Source: Sodiomyces alkalinus F11 (Eukaryota > Ascomycota > Sordariomycetes > Glomerellales > Plectosphaerellaceae). From it: a stretch of DNA of 64,000 nt. A program made the translations under genes and the position numbers. This document shows positions 12,095 through 22,777 of this stretch, piece after piece (within the stretch, counting starts at the first letter, position 1; every line of letters begins with the position of its first letter). Under the pieces are notes generated by a model. The model saw only the letters and a list, made by a program, of their open reading frames with translations, was not told the DNA's origin and searched no databases. The DNA lies in the NCBI RefSeq assembly GCF_003711515.1, contig NW_021167088.1, forward strand, positions 458,351 through 522,350, in the 5' to 3' direction.

Positions 12095-13177
12095 ATGCCA
12101 ACAACGGGTACAGAAATTACCCCAGATTTCCGAGATGTCAAATCAACCGTTTTAAGGACTACAGTAGAGGGTATATCGTCTCAGCCGATCGCCAGCGATG
12201 ACTGCTGCGTCATCTGCCTCTCGGATCTCTCCGAACCCTGCGAGGCCCAGCCTTGTGGTCACGGGCATTTTGATTATCTGTGCCTCATAACCTGGCTAGA
12301 ACAACAAGCCGCCTGCCCTCTTTGCAAGACGCAAATTCAACAGGTCCGCTACGAGTTTTCCGACGACCGTAAGATATGGAAGACATACACAGTGCCACAG
12401 AAGAGCAGGGAGAGCCAGCGTGCTCCGCATCGAAGGCCAGCCGATGCAGAAAGAGGGGCAGCGGCAAACACATCTCCTGGCGATCCAAGATACTACCGTT
12501 TTGAGGCGCACAACTTGCGACGACACCAGCGTCCCGACCGCCCTAGAAGCAGACCATACACATCCTTGAACACCGGAGGCCGGCACAACCGCGACGACCC
12601 CCTCACACGGCGCCGCTTCGTATACCGCAATCAGCTCTACTCCCTGCACGTCGGGTCTAACCGCATGTCCCGCTACCGCGAACTAGCTCCCCAGATGTTC
12701 AACACAGACCCGGAGCTCGTATCGCGGGCTCGAATGTTCTTGAGGCGCGAGTTGCAGGTGTTTGAATTTCTCCGAAGCGGCGACGATGACGACGCTGCGG
12801 AGCCGTCCAGCCGAAACGCAAACGACCCTGTACGTCGTCGCAGAGCCAACAACGTCGAGTTCCTCCTCGAATACATCGTCGCCATCCTCAAGACGGTCGA
12901 CATGGTGGGTAGCGCGGGTGTGGCGGAGGAGCTTATCCGGGAGTTCATTGGTCGTGAGCATGCGCGGTTGTTGTTGCATGAGCTGCGCGCCTGGCTGCGC
13001 AGCCCGTATATTTCGCTCGAGAACTGGGATCGTGCGGTGCAGTACCCACCTTTGGATTGGAGGGGGAGAGAGGGAGAGGGAGAGGGAGAGGGGCGAGCAC
13101 CACGAACACGCAGTCGGAGCCCGCCTTCGGGAAAGGACGTGACATATCCTTCCACATGGAGGCCGGGGAATCCATAG
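12095..13177 (+). CDS. RING-finger protein, Topors-like (putative E3 ligase)
   Basis: Probable ubiquitin or SUMO E3 ligase. Single exon, 360 residues. The RING lies at residues 38-77: C38-x2-C41, C54-x-H56, C63, then C74-x2-C77 in ACPLCK. The second-site ligand usually found as Cys just after the His is absent; the segment reads CGHGHFDYLC, with H58 and D60 as candidate replacements. The C-terminal half (about 170-310) carries the conserved block FVYRNQLYSLHVGSNRMSRY and a Leu-rich part (FLLEYIVAILKTVDM, LHELRAWLRSPYISLENWD) seen in fungal and Topors-type RING proteins. A GAGAGG microsatellite near 13065-13090 encodes an EGEGEG linker. The substrate is unknown. It is divergent from SLD2. Confidence 0.82.
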   Translation: MPTTGTEITPDFRDVKSTVLRTTVEGISSQPIASDDCCVICLSDLSEPCEAQPCGHGHFDYLCLITWLEQQAACPLCKTQIQQVRYEFSDDRKIWKTYTVPQKSRESQRAPHRRPADAERGAAANTSPGDPRYYRFEAHNLRRHQRPDRPRSRPYTSLNTGGRHNRDDPLTRRRFVYRNQLYSLHVGSNRMSRYRELAPQMFNTDPELVSRARMFLRRELQVFEFLRSGDDDDAAEPSSRNANDPVRRRRANNVEFLLEYIVAILKTVDMVGSAGVAEELIREFIGREHARLLLHELRAWLRSPYISLENWDRAVQYPPLDWRGREGEGEGEGRAPRTRSRSPPSGKDVTYPSTWRPGNP

Positions 13178-13912
13178 CCATGCTGGAATTTTGGGCACAA
13201 AAGAGCTACTTTGATTGAATGGCGGCGTTTAGGGAACAGTCATGGACCATGGCAGGAGTTTATGCGACCATGTTAGGATAGAGCTATAGATATCAAGATA
13301 CCCCCTTTTGGCTTCTGTTTCAAATGGTTCTATGGTAAAACCCCAGCTTGTTCTTGTTTTTTTTGTTGACATGTCTTACTGTGGTCGGATAACCATTCAC
13401 TTTGTTCCCCACACTGGTTGGTCTAGGGATCGGGGCTCGCCACACATGGAATTCCGATCGTCCAACGCATTCGGCTCCGGTGTGGGGGTCACGGAGTACG
13501 CTCCCCCTCCCCCGCCGTAGAAACGAACTGCCTGTTTCCCTCTGCGCTTCCGCTGCTTGAGCTTTGGGGAGTTAATAGTTTGTATAAAACGTTCCGATTC
13601 GCCCTTATAGCAAAAAATCCTAATCCCTACCTCGGACTTGGACGTTTATATCCCTCAACTAGATGCTCGGCAAAGAACTGGCCGGCTTCCATGCCGCCGC
13701 GCTGACGGCATTGCGACTTGCTGACAAATACTACTATTCACCACGCAGTATAATAACCATGGGGGAATATGCTTCCATCACCGGCCTCATGTCCCCAGCA
13801 ACAGTTCACTATTCGTTCTTGAAGTTGAACGTCGAGCCACTGTATATAATTGATTATAAATAGTTCACTATTTTGCAGTCCAGCACTGTATCCCCGCGAT
13901 CCTTCCTCCAAC
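13178..13912. other. intergenic region before the DsbA-like gene
   Basis: 3' UTR of the RING gene and promoter of the DsbA-like gene. A TATA-like TATAAA sits at about 13583, some 330 bases before the ATG. No supported gene. Confidence 0.45.
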
Positions 13913-14653
13913 ATGACCAACTTCAACATCCGAATCATCTCGGACAACGTTTGTCCCTGGGTATATTCACCCTCCTAAATGGCCCCCCCACTGACCCTCT
14001 ACTCGAATCATCAGCACAAGAACTAACAACAGAAACAACAGTGCTACATAGGCAAAGCCCGTCTAGATAAGGCTATAGCCCTCTACAAGCGCACCTACCC
14101 CGCTGCCCAAGATGACACCTTCACCGTAACATGGTACCCCTACTACCTAGACCCGAACGCGCCGAAAACGGGCATCCCACTCCTGGAGCGCCTGGCATCC
14201 AAGTTCAGCGCCAGCCGGCTCGAACCCCTACAGGCGCATCTCCGGCAGGTAGGCCAAGCCGAAGGGATCAACTTCAAGTTCGACTGCCTCACCGGCAACA
14301 CGCGCGACTCGCACCGCGTCGCCCAGCTCGCCAAGGCGAAAGGACTCGAGACCCAGAACCGCGTCGTCGCCGAGATTATGCGCTCCTACTTCGAGGGCTC
14401 CGGTGACATCACGTCGTGGGATCACCTCGTCGCCGCTGCCGAGCGGGGCGGCCTCGATGGCGCTGAGGTGAGGGACTGGCTCGCGGAGGGGAAGGGGGGC
14501 GAGGAGGTCGACCAGGAGGTGCGCGAGGCTTTCGCGTTGGGGGTTTCCGGCGTGCCGCATTTTGTCATTCAGGGGCAGTACCGGGTCGGCGGCGCACAGG
14601 GACCCGAGACCTTCTTGGAGCAGTTTATTGCCATCAAGGAGAAGGAGGGTTGA
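13913..14653 (+). CDS. DsbA/FrnE-like thioredoxin-fold oxidoreductase
   Basis: Member of the DsbA-like (FrnE / 2-hydroxychromene-2-carboxylate isomerase-related) thioredoxin-fold family, usually cytosolic in fungi and thought to act on thiols; the physiological substrate is unknown. Two exons, 13913-13960 and 14042-14653, give 219 residues. The redox motif C14-P-W-C17 is split by the intron exactly between Trp and the second Cys. Downstream conserved parts include NTRDSHRVAQLAKAKG (about 100-115), the helical insertion with MRSYFEGSGDITSWD, and the cis-Pro loop GVSGVPHFVI followed by VGGAQGPETFLEQF near the C-terminus. There is no signal peptide. It converges with SPC34 across 240 bases. Confidence 0.9.
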
Positions 14654-14893
14654 GGGTCCAAACATCGCCTTGGGGTCTTCTATCGGTTCCTTCGTTCTTT
14701 TTCTCCGCCCTCGGCCTTGCGCTGTTGACCCTTATGATGGAAGACATTGATGTGTGTCTATTGTATTGTCTAAAGGGGGCTAAAATATCATCTGAGACTC
14801 TTCGCAAATGGGTATCATCTTCATCATCATCATACATGCCGCAGTTCTGTTCAGGTTGTCCACCGACAGAGAACGCCTTCAGCATCACATGCA

Positions 14894-15756
14894 TCACATG
14901 TGCAAAAGGCCCCCAAGGTCCTTTTCCATCGCCCGTAACCTCTCCTGCAACTCCCTCTTCTTCCTCTCCAGCTCCCGCACCTCTTCCTCTTCGGCACGTA
15001 GGTCCTCCTCCGTCATGCCATCGTCCCCTTCGTCCCATGTGCCCTCCTCCTCTCGTCCATCTTCCCTCTCGCCCTCATCCATCCAATAGCCCCGATTCAA
15101 CGCCTCCAGCGCTTCCGTCTGCTCCGCCACCTTCGTCTCATAGTACTCCAACGTGGCCCCGCTCCTCGCCCACCTCGCCCTGAGGGTTGAGATCCTCTCC
15201 AGAGCCCCGGGAGGCGCGTATACCCCGCACAGCTTCTCCGCACCCCGTAGCAGGATATCGACGTCCACATCATTCTTAGCCCCGCCGCCCCTCACATCAC
15301 CGTTGCCGCCGCTCCCGCTCCCATATGGCCGCCGGGAGAGCTTGCTGTGCAGTTCCCCGCCCAGAACGGCAGCCACTGCAGTGTTGCGACGCGCCGGACG
15401 GCCGGTGATCCCCCCACCCGCTGTGACCTCCCCGGACGAGACGGCGAAGACTGTCTTGCGGCGGTCGCCCTCCGGTTTTGCGATGGAGGACTGGGTGGTC
15501 GACGGGAGCGGTGGTGGTACGGAGAAGAGGGCTCGCTCGTGGGGCTCGGTATCTCGGATCAAAGAGGTGATGTCGTTGTTGTGGAGGAGGGCGTTGGTGA
15601 AAATCTTGGGGGGCGGGAAGCTGCCGGAGTTGGGTTAGGTCGAACAGGATAAGATTCGTTGAAGAGTCATCGTAGGCGAAGAGAGGCTTACGGAAGAGAA
15701 TTGATCCCTTGGCATGAGAGAGCAATCTGCTCAAGGTGCGCGTTGATGAGGGCCAT
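14894..15756 (-). CDS. SPC34: DASH complex subunit SPC34
   Basis: Kinetochore protein of the DASH/DAM1 ring, which couples chromosomes to spindle microtubules in fungi. Two exons, 15756-15692 and 15620-14894, give 263 residues. The N-terminus reads INAHLEQIALSCQ, then, across the intron, LPFPPPKIFTNALLHN, NDITSLIRDTEPHERALF, the recognised Spc34 block. The middle is basic and Ser/Gly-rich and includes RRKTVF, an Aurora-type phosphorylation context (inference). The C-terminal third is strongly acidic and heptad-like (EEEVRELERKKRELQERL) and should form the coiled coil used for DASH assembly. The start codon is chosen because it directly precedes the conserved N-terminal helix. Confidence 0.9.
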
Positions 15757-17281
15757 GACGGTCGGCGGCGTTTCCGATCCCAAGTGAAGAAGCCTCGTTA
15801 AACTCTGTGCGTACTTGCCCTGGACAACGCTAAGGTAATTCGTCTTCAGAGCGGAGGTAGGGAGTGGGAGCAGTTGGTAAATCGGTACGGGGTAGACGGA
15901 CAACCCCACTACTACAGTGTGTTAACATTATATTATTACTATGAGGGGCCTCTCGGGTATGCTTATGTAATGGGATCGATATAGGCTCCAATTTGGCACT
16001 GTCCTTTTGGAACCCATCCCGAACACATCCTGCTGTCATGTCACGAAGCCACCTAGCAACGCTTGCGCAGAGCGTCTGCGCCTGCTCTCGTCCTCTAGTT
16101 ACATCCTCCACGTCTCGACATATCCTCGGACCTCTTCGTGCGACTTTCCAGGATAATAGCTAATAGTACCACCGTCGCAGCACGCAAACGATCAAACGCC
16201 CCCCTTGACAGCAGGCCGACAATGTGGCTTAAGCGACCGGTAGGACTCTTCGCGCAGAGTGATTGACGCCGAATCAATGCTCGTGACAAGAGCCTCATAA
16301 GCTGTGTAGGTCGTAGAGTCAGGATGAGAGACCGATCACCCGGGCTCTCGCAAGGATTACAGCTAGCAGAAGGACGCCAGACCAAGGCAACATTCACAGA
16401 TCCAACTAGTATTCAAACATGGTGATCTCGGTACTATCAAAGGTTGAAGGTGAAAGGGGTGCACAGTGATTCCCACCCAAAATGGCCTCGCATTCGGTTT
16501 ATCCCTAGGCTGTAAGTCCGGACAAACTCTCTGGTGTTCCCGTGAAAGAAATATTACAAGGTGCGCCATGGACGGAGACATCTCACATTGGACTGGGCAA
16601 GGGGGGCAGGCCAAAAAGGACAATGAAAAGGCCACAATCTCATTAGAGCCCCGAGGCCCCTCCACTGCAACGGTCTATGGGGGGATAGAAAAGAAAGGGC
16701 AAGGAAGGGGACAAGTTACAAGAGGAAAATCAAATCAGGCAACGCTGTCCCATTTCCGTCTCATTGCCATGCCATCCATCGCTGAATGTTCCCGACGCTG
16801 CAAATCAAAGGTCTATGGTCGAGGTATCTAAGAAATGAGAAACATCGGTGAAGGGCTAAGGGGTTCGAGATGTAAGGCGAGCAAAAAGACGAGGGGAAAA
16901 AATGCAGGCCAAAAAAAGAAAAATGAGAAAAAAAAAAAAAAAAAAGAAAAAGGCAGAACAACAGAAAACCCTCCGTCTATGCTCATCGTACCATTCGTGT
17001 ACGTTGCATTATCCTTTTCGCTTTTCCTCCATTGAGATGATAACCCGTCATGTATCGCGTATCGTCGAAAGGTGTCGCAGCATGTAACGAGATGTGCATG
17101 GCACGTCATCAACTCCATATCCTAATACCGTTTCCCCCAATTTTACCCTTTACCCTCCCCGTTTTCTTGTTCCTTCGTCTCGTCGTCATCGTTATCATGG
17201 CCATCGTTGTTTCGTATAAAAAAATAGAGTCCATCGTTTTATGCATTGTATCCGTCGCCCCAGAAGACGCCGAAAATCCAA
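15757..17281. other. intergenic region, no supported gene
   Basis: Holds the SPC34 promoter side and the 3' side of the next minus-strand gene. An A-rich tract lies at about 16920-16945 and a C/T-rich tract at about 17120-17180. Short open frames present here have no recognisable motif. Confidence 0.45.
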
Positions 17282-18805
17282 TTAAATATCTTCATCAATC
17301 TCCATAGCGTAGTAGGGGAGCTCCCGTGCCAGCGCTTCGCCATCGCCAAACAACATGCCGAATCCTCGAGTCATCCGCAGCCGCGCAGCATATTCCTCGC
17401 CGCTCGAGGGCTCTTCGAGTTCCTCGATGCGCTCCGGCGGTGGGTCTTGAAACTGCAGGCTGCGCCGGTCGCCTACACGGCGCCGCAACCGCCGTGCACT
17501 GGCACCTACGGCATCCCAGGCAGCCATGTCGTCCCCGAACGGGATAAGATCTTCGAGGCCGTCGCTGTCGCTTCGCTCCGAGTGCGTACGCTTGCCGATG
17601 GAGCTACCGTGGGATCGGCGCTTGCGCATCTTGATCTCGCGCTGCATGCGCGCGAACTCTTTGAGCGCGGCGTCGTCGGCGGGGTCGAAAAAGTCGTCCT
17701 CCTCGTCATTGGCATCGACATCGCAAGGATGGGCCGCCCTGGGAAATGCCTCCGGAGATACCGCCGAGGATACCGCCGGGGATGCCTCCCGGGATGCCTC
17801 GGAGGCGGTGCAGTTCAGATTTCGAAGGTCTGACATCATGTTGCGGTCAAGTTCGGAGCGGCGCGGGCGGTGGGTGAGGTTGGCATAGGCGAGAGAATGG
17901 TGGTATTGACGGCGACTGCTGGAATCGCTTCCGCTTCCGCTTTCGCTTCCGCTTCCGCTTTTGCCTTCGCCTTCGCTTTTGCTTGCGGAACTGCGAATGT
18001 CGCGAGACCGAGAGCGGGACCGCTCCGTATCGGGATACTCGATGCTAGTGGGGCCGATGACACCGGCACGTTCCTGGTCCATTGGGTCAAAGTCGGACAA
18101 CTCCTCGACGGTCAAGTTCGCCAAAGATGTGGACCGGTTAGCGCGCTCGACTGCGGGGCTTAGTACGGTCGGCTGGTCTAGTTCCAGCTCATCCTCTTCC
18201 TTGTCGCGATCTTCACTTGGATTACTTTGGGGACGTCGTCTATTGTTGCCGGCTTTAACCCCGTCATGGGCAGTATACTCGTCGTCATCGTGGGCGTTGC
18301 TGTCATCGTCGTCGTCGTCGTCATCGTCATCGTCTTCCTCCTCCTCTTCTCCCTCGTCGCTTGAGGATCGAGGCATGTCAGTTCCTGACGATTCGGCATC
18401 GGATGATTCCCGATCCACGTCCTCATCACCTTGTTCATCGTCGTCATCTTCATCATCGTCTTCCGAGCTACTCTGTGGTGATAACTGAGCGAAGCGGTTG
18501 GAACGGGAATAGCTGAATTGATGGCCATTGCCAGTGGGCTGAATGTGGGATTTTCGCGACACTGCTGGACGGGTCAAGTTGTGGTAAGGGGGTAGGTGAC
18601 GGGAGGCCTTGCTCGTCGCCATTTTGTGGTTGAGCAGTGATGAGGCGGAAGTCGGGGTTTGAGGCGGTGAGGCCGGGTCAGTTCCCCCACCGCGGCCGGT
18701 ACTGGTTTGGTAGGCGAGTTTTAGAGTCGGGGTCGTGGGCCGCTTGTTTCGAGAGAGGACGGGTAGTCCGCGTGGCCCAATGTCGGGTATTCCGGGTGCA
18801 TCCAT
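17282..18805 (-). CDS. hypothetical acidic Ser-rich protein
   Basis: Single-exon frame of 507 residues; I do not recognise the family. The start is the ATG encoding MDAPGIPDIGPRG; the frame extends further 5' only through non-ATG codons. The N-terminal third is Ser/Thr/Pro-rich and basic. A highly acidic segment at about 115-195 has runs of Glu and a run of 11 Asp (DDDDDDDDDDD). A Ser/Gly/Glu repeat (GSGSESGSGSDSSS) follows near 290. The C-terminal 140 residues look more ordered: DDFFDPADDAALKEFARMQ, a basic stretch KMRKRR, then the ending RGFGMLFGDGEALARELPYY. The acidic/basic disorder suggests a nuclear or chromatin-linked regulator, but that is inference only. C-rich third positions and frame length support it being real. 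Its upstream region is unusually long. Confidence 0.75.
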   Translation of the reverse strand: MDAPGIPDIGPRGLPVLSRNKRPTTPTLKLAYQTSTGRGGGTDPASPPQTPTSASSLLNHKMATSKASRHLPPYHNLTRPAVSRKSHIQPTGNGHQFSYSRSNRFAQLSPQSSSEDDDEDDDDEQGDEDVDRESSDAESSGTDMPRSSSDEGEEEEEDDDDDDDDDDDSNAHDDDEYTAHDGVKAGNNRRRPQSNPSEDRDKEEDELELDQPTVLSPAVERANRSTSLANLTVEELSDFDPMDQERAGVIGPTSIEYPDTERSRSRSRDIRSSASKSEGEGKSGSGSESGSGSDSSSRRQYHHSLAYANLTHRPRRSELDRNMMSDLRNLNCTASEASREASPAVSSAVSPEAFPRAAHPCDVDANDEEDDFFDPADDAALKEFARMQREIKMRKRRSHGSSIGKRTHSERSDSDGLEDLIPFGDDMAAWDAVGASARRLRRRVGDRRSLQFQDPPPERIEELEEPSSGEEYAARLRMTRGFGMLFGDGEALARELPYYAMEIDEDI

Positions 18806-19965
18806 GAAAGACAAGCGAGTAAAAACGTATATATTTGGTTTGCAATCCGATAAGTGGTCGCCAGGGTCTGTATTTCTTTTTTCTTTTCTTCTCCGACTCG
18901 GTGATCTGGATTGAACGTGTCTCGAGGAGCACTCTTGTCCCTTTTTTTCCGGATCCCTTCTTTTTTTTTTTTTTTCTTTTTTTGTCGACTTGGGGACTAT
19001 TTCTCAGTGTGGGGTAATGTGTTGGCGGGGGAGGGGGAAAGACCTGTGACTCTTGCAGGTTCCACCACAGAGACAGGGCAGGATCGGGAAATTGGGAGGG
19101 AAAAAATGAAATGCGAATCTGAAAGAATGTTTCCCTGAAACGCAAATGTGAATAGCGAGACGTGTGCGCAGTGTGTTTGGCCAGTGGAAGCCAGGAAGGC
19201 TTTCAAGGCGTCAGTACCCAGAGAAGAAACCTCCGACAAGGAGAAGAGAATATCCGGTTGCGGCTGTTAGTTGTCATGATAGTCCTTGGGGTGAAGGATC
19301 GAAAATCAAGCTGAACCGCTGACGACAAGGCGAGGTGGAAGCAGAGAAATGAGCTCAACTACCCAAGACGTACAGCGCAGCAAAAGGATCCCACTCGGTA
19401 ATACGTGTTGCACAAACAACAAGCCGAGTACGTAGGTATATACCCAGGTTAGGGTGAGTGATGTAAATAGAGATAGGTATATATGTTGGCAGCCGAGCCA
19501 CAGGATTTCTCCTTCGCCAGTCGTTAGGTGTCTCGGCTAGAAGGGAACGGGTGCCGGCCGCAGGCGTGGTAGTTATGATTCGCTGGCAAATTGGACGTAG
19601 ATTGAGATGGGGGTGGGAGAGGCTGATACTGTGAAAGATACGACGGCCGAACAGGGAATGACCTGGTCTGGTGTTGTGTTGGGACACGACGGGTATGTCC
19701 TTGTCGTAGCTCGGTCAAAGTGGTCTGGATTTGCTCACTGACAGCAACATCCAGTCTGTGCAGTCCGCGGGGGCTCACAGAACGAGAACGGGAGCACTGG
19801 GCGTTTGAGGCGGGAGTAGGGAGAATCTAGCAGGTTTGGAGACGTGCAGCGGTGATGCAAAAAGGGGTAAGTAAATTGAGGCACCGAAGAACAACTAGAA
19901 GATGCTCTGCAGGCAGGGTAGGTAAACCTGACAGAGAAAAGGGAGAGGAAGGGAGTGGAAAAAGG

Positions 19966-19996
19966 AGAGGGAGAGGGAGAGGGAGAGGGAGAGGGA
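19966..19996. repeat. GAGAGG microsatellite
   Basis: Tandem hexamer-like GAGAGG/GGGAGA units in the region upstream of the acidic protein gene. Confidence 0.85.
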
Positions 19997-20138
19997 CAGG
20001 AAAACGGAAGATGTAGGGATTGTTGGAGCAGGTAATCAGGATGCGGAAGCAATAATAAGGTCTGGAGGGTGGGGGTGCGGGCTCAGAGTCGGTGGAAGGT
20101 ACACTATAAGGTATATTGACTTCGTGGAACAGGCGGAT

Positions 20139-20140
<2 letters not shown>

Positions 20141-20170
<30 letters not shown>
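20141..20170. repeat. GTCGCC hexamer repeat
   Basis: About five tandem copies of GTCGCC followed by a short TGC-type run, in non-coding sequence. Confidence 0.85.
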
Positions 20171-20172
<2 letters not shown>

Positions 20173-22777
20173 CTGCTGTCACTGTTCTTTTTTGTGGCTT
20201 CTGGTAGCTACCTTTTTATTAATTATTCGTACTTCTGTAAGATTGGTGGCCCTGTCTGCAACTATTGTTCGTGCTTCGTATCCCGGACTTCGTAACTCTC
20301 CAATTGAAGGTTGGCTGCGGCCGTGGCTGTGGCGCGGGTTTCGATTGCGATCTTATGCGTCTGGTCTGTAATTAGTACGTAGGTAAGGTAGGTATGTGGA
20401 TGTGGCGCTTCAAGCCTTAACATGTGCGAGACACCCGAGTCGACTCGACTTCAGTCAAGTTCCGGTGAACAAAGTGAGGCCTTATGCACACCTTGAATTA
20501 ACCCAGATAGGAAAACAGACAGCAGGAAGAAGATGAGGAAGAACAGAACAGTAGGATGGTGAGGAGGAAGCGGATTCGGCTGTTAAAGGGCAAAGGATAG
20601 TTGGGGATGTTGGTAGGTACATATCTTAAATATCTTGCTGATTCAGTTGGCTGCAAGCGTTTATCATGTGTCTGCTGATTATCTGCGGATGTGCGCGACT
20701 GCTAATTATCGCGAGCATTCAATGACCATCCAGGTTGCGCAGATCCGCCAATTCATCCCTTTTCTCTCTCTCTTATACGAGGACTCATCATTTAACTATG
20801 TAACAGAACCCTCCTAATCCTTCGGTTGATCTGGCCTCGGTCTGTGTCACCTTTGTAGTCGTTTGGCTAGGGCAACTGATACTCTGTCGTACTTTTGGGC
20901 ACCAATGCTTCATCCGCCTCTAGCTCCAGGATCAACCAGCCACCATAGTGTCTGAGAGGAGGAGAAACGATTTGCGTCGAAGGTTACATGCCCTTCTTTC
21001 TCGCCTTTTTTTTTTCTTTCTCACTCCAGACGCTGCTGTTGCTGCGCGCAATTGCGCGCTCTCTGCGCATGCAGTACCCAGGTATACGGATGCGCACATG
21101 CGCACTCCGTATGTTCCCTGCCCATCTCTACTTGGACGCCTTGCAGTGGGGCGAGGTATACAGATGCTTGATGATGGCGCGATGATGAAGGCAAATATTC
21201 AAATTCAAAGCTGTCGGCACATACTGCGAGCCTGCGCAGGACTTGGTCTCTTCCCATTTTTCACACCATCCATAGTAGAGTGTCCTGGAGGAGGAGGGGG
21301 TGGAGGTCTAGGCAGTGACTGGCTGGCTGGCTGACCACCCTCTGCAGAACTTCCTCCACACTTCATCTTCCTCATCTCCATGTCCACAGATGTATATTTC
21401 AAGAAACCCCGATATTATTTTTGTCTGCTTTGCATGTTCAACCGCTACTCGACTGGAGACGCAAAAGGAGGGCAATTGCAGAGATGGGGATGATAAGCAC
21501 CCGGATTGTTCTTCTTCGCCACGAGCATTGGTGCGAACCACTACCTATGCAGTACATATGTGCACCCGAACCTTCGTCCATGAGGCCCGAACACGGCGGC
21601 CACAGTAGGTATGGGCACCCAATGAGGCAATTACGGGAAGCACTAGGAATGTGATGATGACGATCACTTGGGCTACGGGGGGCAATGTCCAAGTAGTGCG
21701 CGCATGCGTCCTTCACAGATACCTAGGCCCTTTCCCACCAGGAGGGAAGTCTTCCGACTTATCTCTTCAGCAGCCTAGACCAACCAATTTCCTGCCCCTG
21801 GGGTTCAGGGTACATAATTTTCGGCGTCATGCACGCAACTATGGGGACACTTGGGCAATGCCGCATGATCCTCATCGACTCGGCCAAAACACTGAATTCT
21901 TCCTGGGCCGCTATGCGGACCCCTCTCTTTCGTCCACCGTACCGTGACATCGTGACCGGAACCTTCTGTGACCGACGACGCGGACGGGGGGTGGTCAGGA
22001 CACTGGGATAACTTGATATTCGTCTTGCAAGCCTCAGGAATAATGGTCGATGTAAATTATGTACGGATAGCTTCATAGCTCCACGTCAGACAAGGCCGGC
22101 ACGTCTGCAGTCTCGTAGCTCCGTGGACCACCCTATGATACCGGACATACCAGCTCTACCAAGGGCACCCACGGCGAAACTTACAAAAGACTAAACAACT
22201 TCAGACTAGAGAACAGTATTAGCGAAAATCATCCTCAAGCTTGAATAGCAAGGTAATTGATGCTGAGCTCACAGGGGAGCGGGGCAACTAAAGTCAACCT
22301 TCATTTTATGGAAATTGGCGCCCGATTTCCCCAGCGCCGTTCTTAGTTCCAGAGAACCTTTACCTTGCCGAAACGCCTTTGGTCCCTCTCCACCAATATG
22401 CCTGTCCATCCCCTAACTCCTGTCATGTTCATTAACCCGACTGCCAAAAGTATACCGGTTTCTTTCTTTTTTTCTTCTTCTTTTTTATATAAAAAAAAAT
22501 GAAAGGTCGGGGTCCTGGACGAGAGAATGTTCCATCATTCCATCATTTCGACTACAAGCCGGACGCGGGAGCCAGGACGCGTTTCAACCGCCTGGATTTG
22601 TGCCGCGTCCGCTTGGGATTCCTCCGACTGCTGCCGAATGCTGCCGGAGGAACTTGCTGGTTCGTAGCCTTGAGCCTGATATTGGGCCGGCCCCCGGTTC
22701 TTTCCCTGCCTATAGTAAAACTCGGACCGCGCACGAGAATTGCGAGCCTTCTGTCCCTTGAATGGCTGGGCCGAACA

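Larger units (their letters stand above)
18806..22777. other. about 4-kb gene-poor region
   Basis: Long stretch between the acidic protein gene and the 3' end of TAF12, both on the minus strand, so it could hold a long 5' UTR and promoter of the former. It contains poly-T/poly-A tracts (18945-18985), a GAGAGG microsatellite (19966-19996), a GTCGCC repeat (about 20141-20170) and AT-rich short tracts near 22465-22500. No open frame has recognisable protein motifs. Confidence 0.4.

Noticed and set aside
7830..15756. Secondary-metabolite cluster around the monooxygenase and DsbA/FrnE-like gene
   Set aside because: The neighbours are SLD2, a RING protein and SPC34, and no synthase or cluster regulator is present.
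19735..20052. Ser/Pro-rich frame on the minus strand
   Set aside because: Translation of the GAGAGG microsatellite; no protein-like features.
22552..22734. C-terminal extension exon for TAF12 after a GTAAGA donor at 22793
   Set aside because: The sequence is basic and unconserved, and TAF12 homologues end soon after the histone-fold tail; the present stop gives a normal end.
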